A DNA stretch of 64,000 nt from the NCBI RefSeq assembly GCF_900114535.1, contig NZ_FOTK01000017.1, positions 62,001-126,000 on the forward strand, given 5' to 3'. This document shows positions 43,609-52,015 of this stretch, piece by piece. Source of the DNA: Methylobacterium pseudosasicola (GTDB lineage Bacteria; Pseudomonadota; Alphaproteobacteria; Rhizobiales; Beijerinckiaceae). A program made the translations under genes and the position numbers. The notes beneath the pieces are model-generated. The model made no database searches. It was not told the DNA's origin and saw only the letters and a list, made by a program, of their open reading frames with translations. Within the stretch, counting starts at the first letter, position 1. Each line of letters begins with the position of its first letter.

Positions 43609-44159
43609 GAGCAGGCTCCGGGCATAGGGGCTTGAATGGGGGCTTGCGGCTTCACGATGAGCGGCAGGCCCGCCACGGTGAGCACTACCCGGTCGGCCCG
43701 GGCGGCGAGCCGCTGGTGCAGACGCCCGGCCTCGTCGCGGAAGCGGCGGGCGAGCGCGTTGTCGGGCACGATCCCGAGCCCGACCTCATTGCCGACCAGC
43801 ACCAGCGGCCCCGGCGCCCGCGCGCAGGCGGCAAGAAGCCGCGCCACCGCGTCCTCCATATCGGCCTCCGCCAGGATCAGGTTGGTGAGCCAGAGGGTGA
43901 GGCAATCGACCAGGACGGGCCCCTCCGCCGCCGCCACCGCTTCCGGCAGGGCGAGCGGCACGTCGCGCGTGCGCCACGCCTCGCTGCGCCGAGCCCGATG
44001 CTGGGCGATGCGCGCGACCATCTCGTCATCGAAAGCCTGCGCGGTGGCGAGATAGAGCCACGGGCCGGGGCAGGCCTCGATCAACCCCTCCGCGTAAGCA
44101 CTCTTGCCGGAACGCGCCCCGCCGAGGACGAGGGTCATGCGGGGCGGAATCTGCACCAT
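43605..44159 (-). CDS. cobU: Adenosylcobinamide kinase / guanylyltransferase
   Basis: 184 residues. The N-terminal P-loop is [32 protein letters not shown] and [27 protein letters not shown] are the other CobU/CobP blocks. It phosphorylates adenosylcobinamide and then transfers GMP from GTP. I chose ATG 44159, preceded by GGAGG; the longer frame begins with TTG at 44177. It is the first gene of the operon and lies 107 bp from the divergently oriented tRNA-Glu. Confidence 0.94.
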   Translation of the reverse strand: MVQIPPRMTLVLGGARSGKSAYAEGLIEACPGPWLYLATAQAFDDEMVARIAQHRARRSEAWRTRDVPLALPEAVAAAEGPVLVDCLTLWLTNLILAEADMEDAVARLLAACARAPGPLVLVGNEVGLGIVPDNALARRFRDEAGRLHQRLAARADRVVLTVAGLPLIVKPQAPIQAPMPGACS

Positions 44160-44265
44160 GCCCCTCCATCGCCCCAACCCGCCCCGCGGTCAAACCCGCG
44201 CCAACCTGCGGATCGATGGTTGCCGGACGCCCCGCCGCCGACTATAGAACCCCGGCCTAGCCAAA

Positions 44266-44341
44266 GCGCCCTTCGTCTAGCGGTCCAGGACGTCGCCCTT
44301 TCACGGCGAAAACACGGGTTCGATTCCCGTAGGGCGCGCCA
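44266..44341 (+). tRNA. tRNA-Glu (anticodon UUC)
   Basis: The acceptor stem gcgccct pairs with agggcgc. The anticodon loop contains ctttcac with anticodon TTC, the T arm reads acgggttcgattcccgt, and CCA is encoded (44339-44341). It marks the left boundary of the accessory region, a common integration site. I do not find a second copy of its 3' end within the window. Confidence 0.96.
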
Positions 44342-44898
44342 GCAAAATCAAGCACTTAGCTTGAGTGGCTGGAGGCGGTGTCCAGTTTGTGTCCCGTCCG
44401 ACAGGTTGGATAGCTCTGGACAGGACTGGACGTCAGTGGCCACGTCACCGGCCATCCAGCTCTTTTTGAATCCAAGCCACGTTGAAGCGGGCCTCGCCTG
44501 CGGTGGGCTTAGGCTTGCCGTTACAGTGCCAACCCTTGTCGAAGCTGTCGCAATCCGGGTGCGGTTTCGCAGCCAAACGAATGGCCTGCCGTTTGAGCCG
44601 GCTTCGAACCACAAGGCGCTTTTTGGCGTAGAGCCTCAGATCTCTGGTAGCGCGCAGCTGTTGGCCACAATTTCCGGTGAGCGTCCGCATCGCCTTGAAG
44701 GCGTGGTGCTGGCTCTCGGCTGCGGTCAAGGAGTGTCCCATGCCTTCGGCGTGATGGCACGCCTGCTAGGCGGGTGATCCCCCTCCTCTGTGACCTGCGC
44801 CACCCCCGGTCTCGCGATGGGCAGAAGGTCAGGACGGGGCCTCACGCTTCACGGGGAAGGGTTCTGCGGCTTAGTTCTGAACCAACGAAGCCAATCCC
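44342..44898. other. Post-tRNA junction, no supported gene
   Basis: Short open frames exist on both strands (for example 44445-44741 minus), but none has a convincing start or family resemblance. No intact integrase is present, which is unusual immediately beside an apparent tRNA integration site. Confidence 0.4.
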
Positions 44899-45338
44899 AT
44901 GCAACTCCTCGCCGCAGAGCAGCGCGCCGCGTTGCTCGTCAACGGCGTAGAAAGCGCCAAGCGGGACATCGATCCCTATCCGGTGGTCAAGCTGTTCATC
45001 CCCGATGCCGGCGCCACGTGGTTGCTGACCGAGCTGGATCCGACCGAGCCGGACATTGCCTTTGGCCTGTGCGACCTGGGGCGGGCTGCCCGAAGCTGGT
45101 TTACGTGCGCCCGTCTGAGCTGCAGACCGTGCACGACAAGCTGGGCCTGCCGGTCGAGCGGGATCTATGGTTCGAGGCCAAGGGACCGCTGTCCGCCTTC
45201 GCGGCGACGGCCCATTGGGCCGAGCACATCGTCGAACTAGAGCCGGTCGCATTACCGCCGGTCTCCGGTACATCGAGGAGCACACCGCGCGCTGGCGCGG
45301 TGTTGCCCTCCGCATCCGCTGGGAGCCGCAGTTCCTGA
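44899..45338 (+). pseudogene. DUF2958 protein gene with a -1 frameshift
   Basis: The first part, MQLLAAEQRAALLVNG then PVVKLFIPDAGATWLLTELDP and IAFGLCDLG, is a clear DUF2958 N-terminus. After about 45080 the matching sequence continues one frame over: GCPKLVYVRPSELQTVHDKL, GLPVERDLWFEAKGPLSAFA and HWAEHIVELEPVALPP. Adding one G to the ggg run at 45078-45081 would restore DLGRGCPKLVYV. DUF2958 is a small plasmid/ICE-associated family without known function. The lesion may be real or a sequencing deletion in a G-run. Confidence 0.8.
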
Positions 45339-45571
45339 ACACCGGCGCCCGCATGCAGCCGGGGCACCTGCAGATCGAGAGCATCGACCCGCATCGCGCG
45401 CCCCTGCCGATCACCGCAAGCGGCTACCTGTCATGGTTCATGTCGCCGGCGCTGGTGCAGGATAGCGGTGGGCCGGTCGCCTTCGTCCTGCGATGGCTGG
45501 ACGCCGAGGCCTTTGGGACGGTGTGGACGCAGGCCGAAACCGACCGGCGGCAGCTCAGCCTATTCGGCTAG
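45167..45571 (+). CDS. Hypothetical protein with a C-terminal sliding-clamp-type motif (start uncertain)
   Basis: The convincing protein begins near 45251 (AGLRYIEEHTARWRGVALRIRW, then EPQFLNTGARMQPGHLQIES and GYLSWFMSPALVQDSGGPVAF) and ends RRQLSLFG. The stretch from ATG 45167 to ~45250 is out-of-frame DUF2958 sequence, so the original start appears lost or lies at an atypical codon. The terminal QLSLF matches the QL(S/D)LF beta-clamp-binding consensus. I recall similar short proteins following DUF2958 in mobile elements; function unknown. Probably an N-terminally damaged gene. Confidence 0.5.
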   Translation: MVRGQGTAVRLRGDGPLGRAHRRTRAGRITAGLRYIEEHTARWRGVALRIRWEPQFLNTGARMQPGHLQIESIDPHRAPLPITASGYLSWFMSPALVQDSGGPVAFVLRWLDAEAFGTVWTQAETDRRQLSLFG

Positions 45572-45680
45572 CTGCTCACTGCCAAACCGCCCCCGGGGCG
45601 GTCTGTGCATAGTCAGCCACCGGAGGCCTAGCTCGGCAATTTCTCATTGAAATTTAACCTAGGGTGGCCCATGAGGGGGC

Positions 45681-45820
45681 AAGCTTGCAGGCAGAGTTGT
45701 TATCGCGCATCGCGATATAAGCTAAGAATGTCAGGAGGCGATTGCTTCCCATGACCCCTTATTGCAGATCTATGATCCGCATCACTGACGACCATACCGC
45801 ATAAGAGTGCCTGCAAGCTT
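45681..45820 (+). ncRNA. Retron msr-msd RNA, Ec67-like
   Basis: Bounded by 13-base perfect inverted repeats a1 (45681-45693, aagcttgcaggca) and a2 (45808-45820, tgcctgcaagctt). Inside are hairpin 1 at 45701-45717 (tatcgcg / cgcgata, 3-base loop) and hairpin 2 at 45730-45755 (gtca..tgac outer, ggaggc / gcttcc inner with one G-U, loop gatt). An msd-like outer stem pairs 45758-45765 with 45799-45805. The a2 repeat ends 14 bases before the RT start codon. The branching G should be just 3' of a1 (gagttg). The order and hairpin style resemble the Ec67 retron RNA as I recall it. Confidence 0.88.
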
Positions 45821-45834
45821 TTACAATCTTGGAA

Positions 45835-47592
45835 ATGACAGTGTCGATTGTTAAAGATCTTAAGGCCGCGAAATCCTTAGACGATCTGGCCTTGTTGCTC
45901 GGTTTCTCGGCCAGCGGATTGTCATACATTCTATACAAATCGAATAGTGCCGCTCGTTACACTGAGTTCCAGATCCCAAAACGCAAGGGTGGAACAAGAA
46001 CGATCAAGGCGCCCGAGCCGAAACTGAAGCTTTTACAAACCAGACTTGCAGAAATACTTTATAATTATCTTGATGGCATTGAGGAGAAAAAGAAGCCTTT
46101 CAAGGCTGTTTCGCATGGTTTTGCTGAAGGTAAGTCCATTATCACAAATGCCGCCGTTCACAAAAGGCGTCGATATGTCCTCAATATCGATTTAGAAGAT
46201 TTCTTTCCGACCATAAATTTTGGGCGAGTTCGCGGCGTTTTTATCAAAGACAGACGCTTCGAGTTCGATCCGAAAATCGCAACCATAATTGCGCAAATCG
46301 CATGTCATGATCATTCCTTGCCTCAAGGAAGTCCATGTTCGCCGGTAATCTCAAATATTGTTGGCCGCTTGCTTGATGTCCGTCTGGTCCGTCTGGCCAA
46401 GGAGCACAAATGCACCTACTCGCGCTACGCGGATGACCTAACCTTCTCCACCAATCAGTCAACGTTCCCTGCGGCTTTAGCTGCGCCCGACCCTGCAGCT
46501 GCTGGCAAGTGGATCGTTGGAAATGCGTTAGATGCTGAGATTGTCGGGACCGGGTTCAAAATCAATCACGGCAAAACTCGAATGCAGTTCCGTGACTCGC
46601 GTCAGACGGTAACTGGTCTTCTGGTTAACGAGAAAGTCAATATCGTCCCGGAGTATTATCGTGCCGCGCGTTCGATGTGCTCGGCATTTTTTCAGACAGG
46701 GAAATACTACCATCGAGTGCCCGCTGCGCTGGTAGGCGGCAAGGCTGAGGATCCGATGGAAGATATAGTCTATGACACTCCGCCGGTACTTGAAGGCATC
46801 CTAAGTCACATTTACTTGATCAAAAATACCGTCGATCGGCGGACAAGCGCGGAAAAGAAAAAAGAAGAGAACGTAACAGCTATTCGTAAGCTTTATCATC
46901 ATTTTCTCTTCTACAAAAATTTCGTCATTTCTGTGCGTCCCCTTATTGTGACGGAAGGCAAAACAGACCCAATTTACCTGAAGGCCGCGATTGAGCGGCT
47001 GCCCAAATTTCATCCAAAACTGGGCGCTTTCAAAGGTGGCAAGTTTCAGACAACCGTACGTTTTCTGAATTTTACCAGCACGGTTCGCGATGTACTGCAG
47101 CTAGGAGGAGGAAGCGGCGATCTGATGCACTTCATCGAGAAATACTTCAAGATCCTATCAAAGTTTAAGCATGCGCCTCTTGCTGCACCAGTTATTGTCT
47201 TGATCGACAATGATGATGGAGCAGGGAAGATATTTGGTAAAATTCAGGGTTTAACAAAGTGCCCCCCTATTAGCACCCTCACCACAGAACCGTTTTATTA
47301 CATCACTGCCAATCTGTATATGATCAAAACCCCAGAAATTGGTAAAGATAAGGGTATGACGTGCATAGAAACATTTTTTGAGGATACTGTTCTCAAGACT
47401 GTCCTTGGCGGGAAAACCCTCAGCCTGAACAAGAAGCACCTCGAGCCAGGGAAGTACGGGAAAGCGATTTTCGCCGAGAAAGTGATTAGACCGAACAAAG
47501 CGACGATTAAATTCGATGCGTTCGAGCCGCTCCTCGACCGTATTACTGCTGTCTTAGATCATCACGCGGCGAAAGCGCCTCCTGCGGCGTAG
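45835..47592 (+). CDS. Retron reverse transcriptase with C-terminal TOPRIM domain (Ec67-like)
   Basis: 585 residues, essentially the size of the Ec67 RT. RT domain, residues ~1-310: retron-specific NAAVH at 105-109, LNIDLEDFFPTI, LPQGSPCSPVISNI, catalytic YADD at 198-201 and VTG at 259-261. The C-terminal TOPRIM-like domain has Glu374 (VTEGKTD) and Asp458/Asp460 (VLIDNDDG). Retron RTs copy the msd to a branched DNA-RNA hybrid; in this class the fused TOPRIM acts as the defence effector, and tripping it halts the cell during phage infection (family knowledge). ATG 45835 is preferred over TTG 45829. The gene is clearly AT-richer than the flanking DNA, a sign of transfer. Confidence 0.95.
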   Translation: MTVSIVKDLKAAKSLDDLALLLGFSASGLSYILYKSNSAARYTEFQIPKRKGGTRTIKAPEPKLKLLQTRLAEILYNYLDGIEEKKKPFKAVSHGFAEGKSIITNAAVHKRRRYVLNIDLEDFFPTINFGRVRGVFIKDRRFEFDPKIATIIAQIACHDHSLPQGSPCSPVISNIVGRLLDVRLVRLAKEHKCTYSRYADDLTFSTNQSTFPAALAAPDPAAAGKWIVGNALDAEIVGTGFKINHGKTRMQFRDSRQTVTGLLVNEKVNIVPEYYRAARSMCSAFFQTGKYYHRVPAALVGGKAEDPMEDIVYDTPPVLEGILSHIYLIKNTVDRRTSAEKKKEENVTAIRKLYHHFLFYKNFVISVRPLIVTEGKTDPIYLKAAIERLPKFHPKLGAFKGGKFQTTVRFLNFTSTVRDVLQLGGGSGDLMHFIEKYFKILSKFKHAPLAAPVIVLIDNDDGAGKIFGKIQGLTKCPPISTLTTEPFYYITANLYMIKTPEIGKDKGMTCIETFFEDTVLKTVLGGKTLSLNKKHLEPGKYGKAIFAEKVIRPNKATIKFDAFEPLLDRITAVLDHHAAKAPPAA

Positions 47593-47678
47593 AACACTTA
47601 TCCCCAGAAGACACAGTCCTGCCTGTCAAACGGGCATTGACATAAGAAACTGTCTGGGCCTCGGGCGGCATCCCCGCG

Positions 47679-47703
47679 CTTGATACCTGTAACAAGTATC
47701 AAG
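47679..47703. promoter_or_regulatory. 25-bp palindrome upstream of umuD, putative operator
   Basis: Arms cttgatacctgt (47679-47690) and acaagtatcaag (47692-47703) are complementary with one mismatch around a single central base. It ends two bases before the GGAGG ribosome binding site of umuD. It is not the GTTC-N7-GTTC LexA box of alphaproteobacteria, so another repressor is implied. Confidence 0.7.
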
Positions 47704-47718
47704 ACGGAGGATGGCCCT

Positions 47719-48284
47719 GTGCGCCAGAGCAAGAGAACCGGCTGGGGCGGCCCCCGTGAGGGCGCCGGCCAGCCGAAGAAGGAACCGACCACAGTGGTTC
47801 GCCTGCCGGTGGAGATTGCCGATATGGCGCGGCGCATGGCAGCCCGCGGCGGCTCCTCCAGTGGCATCGGCGCGTTTCTGAATGTCGAGGCCCGCACGGC
47901 GGGTGCGGTGCCCTTTGTGGCCGGCTCCGTGGCCTGCGGCTTCCCCTCCCCGGCCGAGGCCGACCTGGAGAACCCGCTCGACTTCAACGAGCTGATGAGC
48001 GCCCACCTGCCGTCGGTGTTCGCCGTGCGCGTCACCGGCGAAAGCATGATCGAGGCGGGGCTGTTTCCCGGTGACATCGCCGTCGTCGAAAGGCGGCGCC
48101 GGTCCGCTCCGGCTGTGTGATCGTCGCCTGCCTGAACGGTGAGTTCACCCTCAAGCGCTACATCCTCAAAGGCGAGCAGGTCATCCTGCGCCCGGAGAAC
48201 GAGGCGTTCTCCGACATCCCGGTCTCCCCGAAGGCCGAATTTGAGATCTGGGGTGTCGTGATCCGTTCCGTGTGGATGTTTTGA
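47719..48284 (+). pseudogene. umuD: umuD-like error-prone polymerase subunit gene, frameshifted
   Basis: GTG 47719 follows GGAGG with eight bases of spacing. The product has a basic N-terminal region (TGWGGPREGAGQPKKEPTTVVRLP), a Cys73-Gly74 self-cleavage site in VACGFPSPAE, and the catalytic Ser109 in VTGESMIEAGLFPGDIAVVER. At about 48092-48098 the frame breaks; one base over it resumes as PVRSGCVIVACLNGEFTLKRYI (with the catalytic Lys) and ends IWGVVIRSVWMF at 48284. One missing G in 'aggcggcg' explains it. UmuD' normally activates UmuC in SOS translesion synthesis. The stop is three bases from umuC. Confidence 0.85.
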
Positions 48285-48287
48285 TCC

Positions 48288-49549
48288 ATGGGCGGCCCGG
48301 TCGCCCTCGTCGACTGCAACAACTTCTACGCCTCGTGCGAGCGGCTGTTTCAGCCCAAGCTGCGCGGCGTGCCGGTGGTGGTCCTCTCCAACAACGACGG
48401 CTGCGTGATCGCGCGCAGCAACGAGGCCAAGGCGCTCGGGATCAAGATGGGCGATGCCTGGCACCTGCGCCGCGCCGAGTTTGAGCGTTGGGGCGTCCAG
48501 GTGCGCAGCTCCAACTATACCCTCTACGGCGATCTCTCCGCCCGGGTGATGCGTGTGCTGTCCGAATTCACACCGGACCTGGAGATGTACTCGATCGACG
48601 AAGCCTTCCTCGGGCTGTCCGGCTTTGCCGATCCGGACGCCCTTGCGCGGCAGGCACGCGCCACCGTCCTTCAGAAGACCGGGATCCCCGTGTGCGTCGG
48701 GATCAGCACAACCAAGACCATCGCCAAGGTCGCCAACCGCACGGCCAAGAAGGACCCCGCCAGCGGAGGAGTCTGCTACCTCCCCAATGACAAGGAGCAG
48801 ACCGCAGCGCTGGCGAAGCTGGACCTCGGCGACGTGTGGGGCGTCGGACATCGCATCGTGCAGCGTCTGGCGGAGATCGGGATCACCACCCCTCTCCAGC
48901 TACGCGACGCGGACCCCACCATGATCCGCCAGCGGTTCAACGTAGTCCTACAGCGGACCGTCCTGGAGCTGCAGGGGACACCCTGCTTGGACCTCGAACA
49001 GGACAGTCCGGAGAGCAAAACCATCTGCTGCAGCCGAAGTTTCGGGCGAGCGGTGGAAGGATTTTCCGAGATGGCCGAGGCACTGACCGCCTACACCTCC
49101 TACGCCGCGCAGAAAATGCGTCGGCAGGGCCTGGCGACCGCCTCCGTGGTCGTGATGGTCACCACCAACCGGCACAAACCCGAGGACGCCCCGTACTACG
49201 CGACCCGGCCCGTCCGGCTGACGATTGGCACCAGCGCGACACCGGCCGGCTGATCCGCGCCGCCTTGTGGGGCCTGAAGGGCATCTACCGGCCCGGGTTC
49301 CGCTACAAAAAGTGCGGGGTGCTGTTCCTCGATCTGCACCCGGCCGACAGCGTGCAAGGCTCGCTGTTCCTCCGGCCGGACCGGCCCGAACGGGTACGCT
49401 TGATGGCATGCGTGGACCAGCTTAATGCCCGCTACGGGCGCGACCGGGTGCGGTTCGCGTGCAGCGGCACCGATCGGCCATGGAAGCTCAAGGCGGAGTT
49501 CTTGTCTCAACGCTACACGACCCGATGGGGCGAGCTGTTGGCGGTCTAG
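48288..49549 (+). pseudogene. umuC: umuC-like DNA polymerase V catalytic subunit gene, frameshifted
   Basis: Y-family polymerase: [20 protein letters not shown] at the start, [34 protein letters not shown] (catalytic Asp-Glu), [17 protein letters not shown] and [15 protein letters not shown]. The first frame stops at 49253 after IGTSATPAG, but [37 protein letters not shown] and RYTTRWGELLAV continue one frame over to 49549. One missing base near 49236 (agcgcgacacc) accounts for it. The catalytic domain is intact; the truncated product would lose part of the little-finger/C-terminal region. Confidence 0.87.
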
Positions 49550-49963
49550 CGGCGCAGCCTGATACTAGCGCCTAAACGTGTTTCTCCGGTCCCTTTGCAA
49601 CGCATTTCGCTGAGACATTTCCCGCATCGCCAAAGCCAACGATTTGAGATTTGGCAACTTCGCAGGCTGCGGCGCTGTTAAATTCTATGCTGTGCATGGC
49701 AACGCCGGACGTTGCACTATGGCAATGAATAGGATGTACATGGCAAAATATTAAGAGCTTTGCGGCGAATGTGTCATGCCGTTTTTCTCAACCCGCTGAA
49801 TGCCCACCAAAGGGCCATGCCTACCAGAATTAAAACAGATCGAGGAATTACGGCAGCACCTATACCCAGTCTTGCTCGCGGCCCAGATCGTAGCCGGAGG
49901 GATCATCCTCTATGGCCTGGCATGGCAGTAGTAACACCCTTAGAGGCCGCGGGCGGATTTAAG
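49550..49963. other. Intergenic region after umuC
   Basis: Mixed composition with no confident gene except the candidate small open frame at 49800-49931, listed separately. It separates the umuDC remnant from the convergent hypothetical gene at 49964. Confidence 0.4.
49800..49931 (+). CDS. Candidate 43-residue membrane peptide
   Basis: A short frame with ATG immediately after a TGA. After LPELKQIEELRQHL it has a strongly hydrophobic run YPVLLAAQIVAGGIILYGLAW, consistent with one membrane helix. No ribosome binding site is visible, so expression is uncertain. Small membrane peptides occur in toxin and defence modules, but nothing else supports that here. Confidence 0.3.
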   Translation: MPTKGPCLPELKQIEELRQHLYPVLLAAQIVAGGIILYGLAWQ

Positions 49964-51112
49964 TTATTCGTCTTCGTCAGAAGCAAAAGAGAAGCCCGTA
50001 GGATTGTTAACCCGGTAAGAGCGCCCTTCTCTTACCACCGTACCTATCAGCTTGACTGACTTGTATTCCTCGTGGGCACGGGTCGCTTGCGCGTATTCCG
50101 TTGGTAGTAGAGTTACGTTGACCTTTCTCATGACGCCTTCAATCAATGCATAGATTGTAACACGCCCAGCTTCCTGCCCGTCTGCGCGTTCAAGCTTCAC
50201 CACAGGACCGGTAACTTGGTAGTCTTCAAGGGCATCCCGTGCCCTGAATATGCGGGCAGCTTCCGTTATTGTCGGGATAACGTCGCTTGTGATGACAGTT
50301 CGGGATGGCACCGCCTCAGGCATCGGCCTGTTTTGTGCCCATGCTACAGACAGGCTGATAGAAGCCTGATCGCCGAACCTAAATAGCCCTACAATGCCCT
50401 CGCACAGGTTCGCGCTCACCCCTAAGTTTACGGCCTCCTGGAATGGCCGGAAATTATCCTCAGTCGCAAGGGCAGACTGTTCTGCGGCTGTGACTGTAGT
50501 TTGAACGCCTAGTGCAAGCGTCTTTACGACCTGCCTTTCAAAAGGTTCTTCCGGGAAAAGGTCGGTTTCGCTGAACGGGTTAAGCTGTGGCGCAACTGGC
50601 GAAAGCACGGTTAGAATGAAGCTTCCATGTTCAGTCTGTCCAAGCCGCGCACCATTCATATACTCAAGTGCCTGTTGTGGCTTCCGTGAGTGGAACACCG
50701 CACGCGGGCGCACCGTAGAACATGCCGCAGCAAGCAGCATTTCGCGTGTTTGCTCAAACAGCCTTACACCGTCTTCAATTCTCACAGTTCCGCTATCAGT
50801 GTTTGGCGATCTAACGCCCAGCCGAATGACGTCAAACCCTGAATTTATTAGGTCACGAAGAACCTCAAGCTGTGAGCGACCTTCTGCCGCGGATAGTTCC
50901 TTGAGAATATCCCCAAGGCGGATGATAAAATCACTAGCTTCCCGCCGTAAAGGTACAACAACCTCGTTATCTGGGAACGCAGGATTATCCCACACGGAAA
51001 ACTTACCGTGAACTTCGCTAAATTTGCTCCATCCGTGCGAGCGCAGATAGCCGATGACGTTCAACGGCTTGATGGAATTGATTGCTACAGCGTCTTGGAT
51101 CAATGCTTTCAT
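49964..51112 (-). CDS. Conserved hypothetical protein, partner of the DUF4365 gene
   Basis: 382 residues, soluble, no signal peptide. Distinctive blocks are NSIKPLNVIGYLRSHGWSK, PLRREASDFIIRLGDILKEL, AAEGRSQLEVLRDLINSG, LLAAACSTVRPRAVFHSRKP and GQTEHGSFILTVLSPVAPQL. I recall similar uncharacterised proteins in bacterial accessory regions but no assigned function. Its start overlaps the end of the DUF4365 gene by four bases (51109-51112), so the two were built to be translated together. Codon use is less GC-rich than in the chromosomal part. Confidence 0.75.
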   Translation of the reverse strand: MKALIQDAVAINSIKPLNVIGYLRSHGWSKFSEVHGKFSVWDNPAFPDNEVVVPLRREASDFIIRLGDILKELSAAEGRSQLEVLRDLINSGFDVIRLGVRSPNTDSGTVRIEDGVRLFEQTREMLLAAACSTVRPRAVFHSRKPQQALEYMNGARLGQTEHGSFILTVLSPVAPQLNPFSETDLFPEEPFERQVVKTLALGVQTTVTAAEQSALATEDNFRPFQEAVNLGVSANLCEGIVGLFRFGDQASISLSVAWAQNRPMPEAVPSRTVITSDVIPTITEAARIFRARDALEDYQVTGPVVKLERADGQEAGRVTIYALIEGVMRKVNVTLLPTEYAQATRAHEEYKSVKLIGTVVREGRSYRVNNPTGFSFASDEDE

Positions 51113-51630
51113 GGCATGTCCTCGCCGTTGCTTGCTCTCTCCATCATTCGCCGCAGCACGTCAGGAGTGAAGACGTTTGCCCTCGCCAGGTAGACAGTCT
51201 GAACCGTTCCGTTTTCGCTTTCTGGCTGTCCCTTGAGGGAACACCAGTAACCGCAATGTCTAAACGTCAGCTCTTGCTCCGTTTGAGAAATCCACTCATC
51301 AACGGTATTAGATACGAATACTACGACGAGGTAGCGCGGGTTCGTAACTAGCGGATCACGCAAGTTGTTATAGGTTTACAGGTCCAAGACATATGAAATC
51401 GGGCCGTCACCCTCAGGGACGCCACTCATCTGACATTTAAGCTGAATGTCGATTTTGGGCTTAGTTCTGACCGTCCCAACCACACGCGAGCTAAGCGTAA
51501 AATCTATTTTGTCGTCGTCCGGCTCGGGTTTGGAAATACCGCATCCGGTAACTGCACAAACAGCACGGACATAGGCACCGGAAAAGTGCTCTTGTCGTGC
51601 TGAAATTGCAGAGTAGGGTTCTGGCGGCAT
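51109..51630 (-). pseudogene. DUF4365 (PD-(D/E)XK nuclease-like) gene with an in-frame stop
   Basis: Two open segments in the same frame (51376-51630 and 51109-51363) are separated by one TAA and no other disturbance. Joined they read GAYVRAVCAVTGCGISKPEP, DDDKIDFTL, KPKIDIQLKCQ, ISYVLDL-stop-TYNNLRDPLVTNPRYLVVVF and HCGYWCSLKGQPES, the DUF4365 order. The D..IDIQLK pattern is the presumed metal-binding core of a PD-(D/E)XK fold. A change of one codon to TAA explains the break. It is the first gene of the pair with 49964-51112. Confidence 0.8.
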
Positions 51631-52015
51631 CGTATACTCAATCTGCCTTTTCTGTATCTTTCTTATACTACTTCGTCATGTGAATGTTTTGGCGAGGATT
51701 CGCCGTCGGATTGTTTGGTACGTTGCCCCATGCAGGAACGCAACGGGCACGGTTGCAACGGACGCCTCCTGCGGTGCCTCTCAAAGTTCGGGGTTACGAG
51801 GCTGTGCGGCCCTGGCTGATTGTGGGGCGTCTCGTTCTGTCTATGTTCTTCCTAACGTATGGTGAGGCAGGTGCCGTAAGCAAGCCATGAAGCTCGGCCG
51901 TACTTGTCTGTCGAAGGCCCCCGGCGGTTTGGTCACACCTTATGATGTGCGTAAAGCAGCTTGGTGCTCCTCCGCGCATGGCTGCGCCGCCCGCTGCTCG
52001 GTAAAATGCGGCCTC
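51631..52015. other. Divergent intergenic region
   Basis: Several short overlapping frames (for example 51684-51890) lack start signals or recognisable products. Promoters for the divergent DUF4365 pair and the 52016 gene should lie here; I see no clear boxes. Confidence 0.4.

Noticed and set aside
44178-44265. Cobalamin riboswitch upstream of cobU
   Set aside because: Only about 100 bases separate cobU from the tRNA and no B12-box-like sequence is evident.
43632-44777. Plus-strand frame crossing cobU and tRNA-Glu
   Set aside because: It includes the tRNA and the antisense of cobU; not coding.
45661-45840. CRISPR-like or phage att interpretation of the repeats before the RT
   Set aside because: There is one inverted pair, not direct repeats with spacers; the retron a1/a2 explanation fits position and RT type.
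49760-50059. 99-residue plus-strand frame overlapping the 49964 gene
   Set aside because: No start signal, overlaps the 3' end of a better-supported gene, and the composition looks random.
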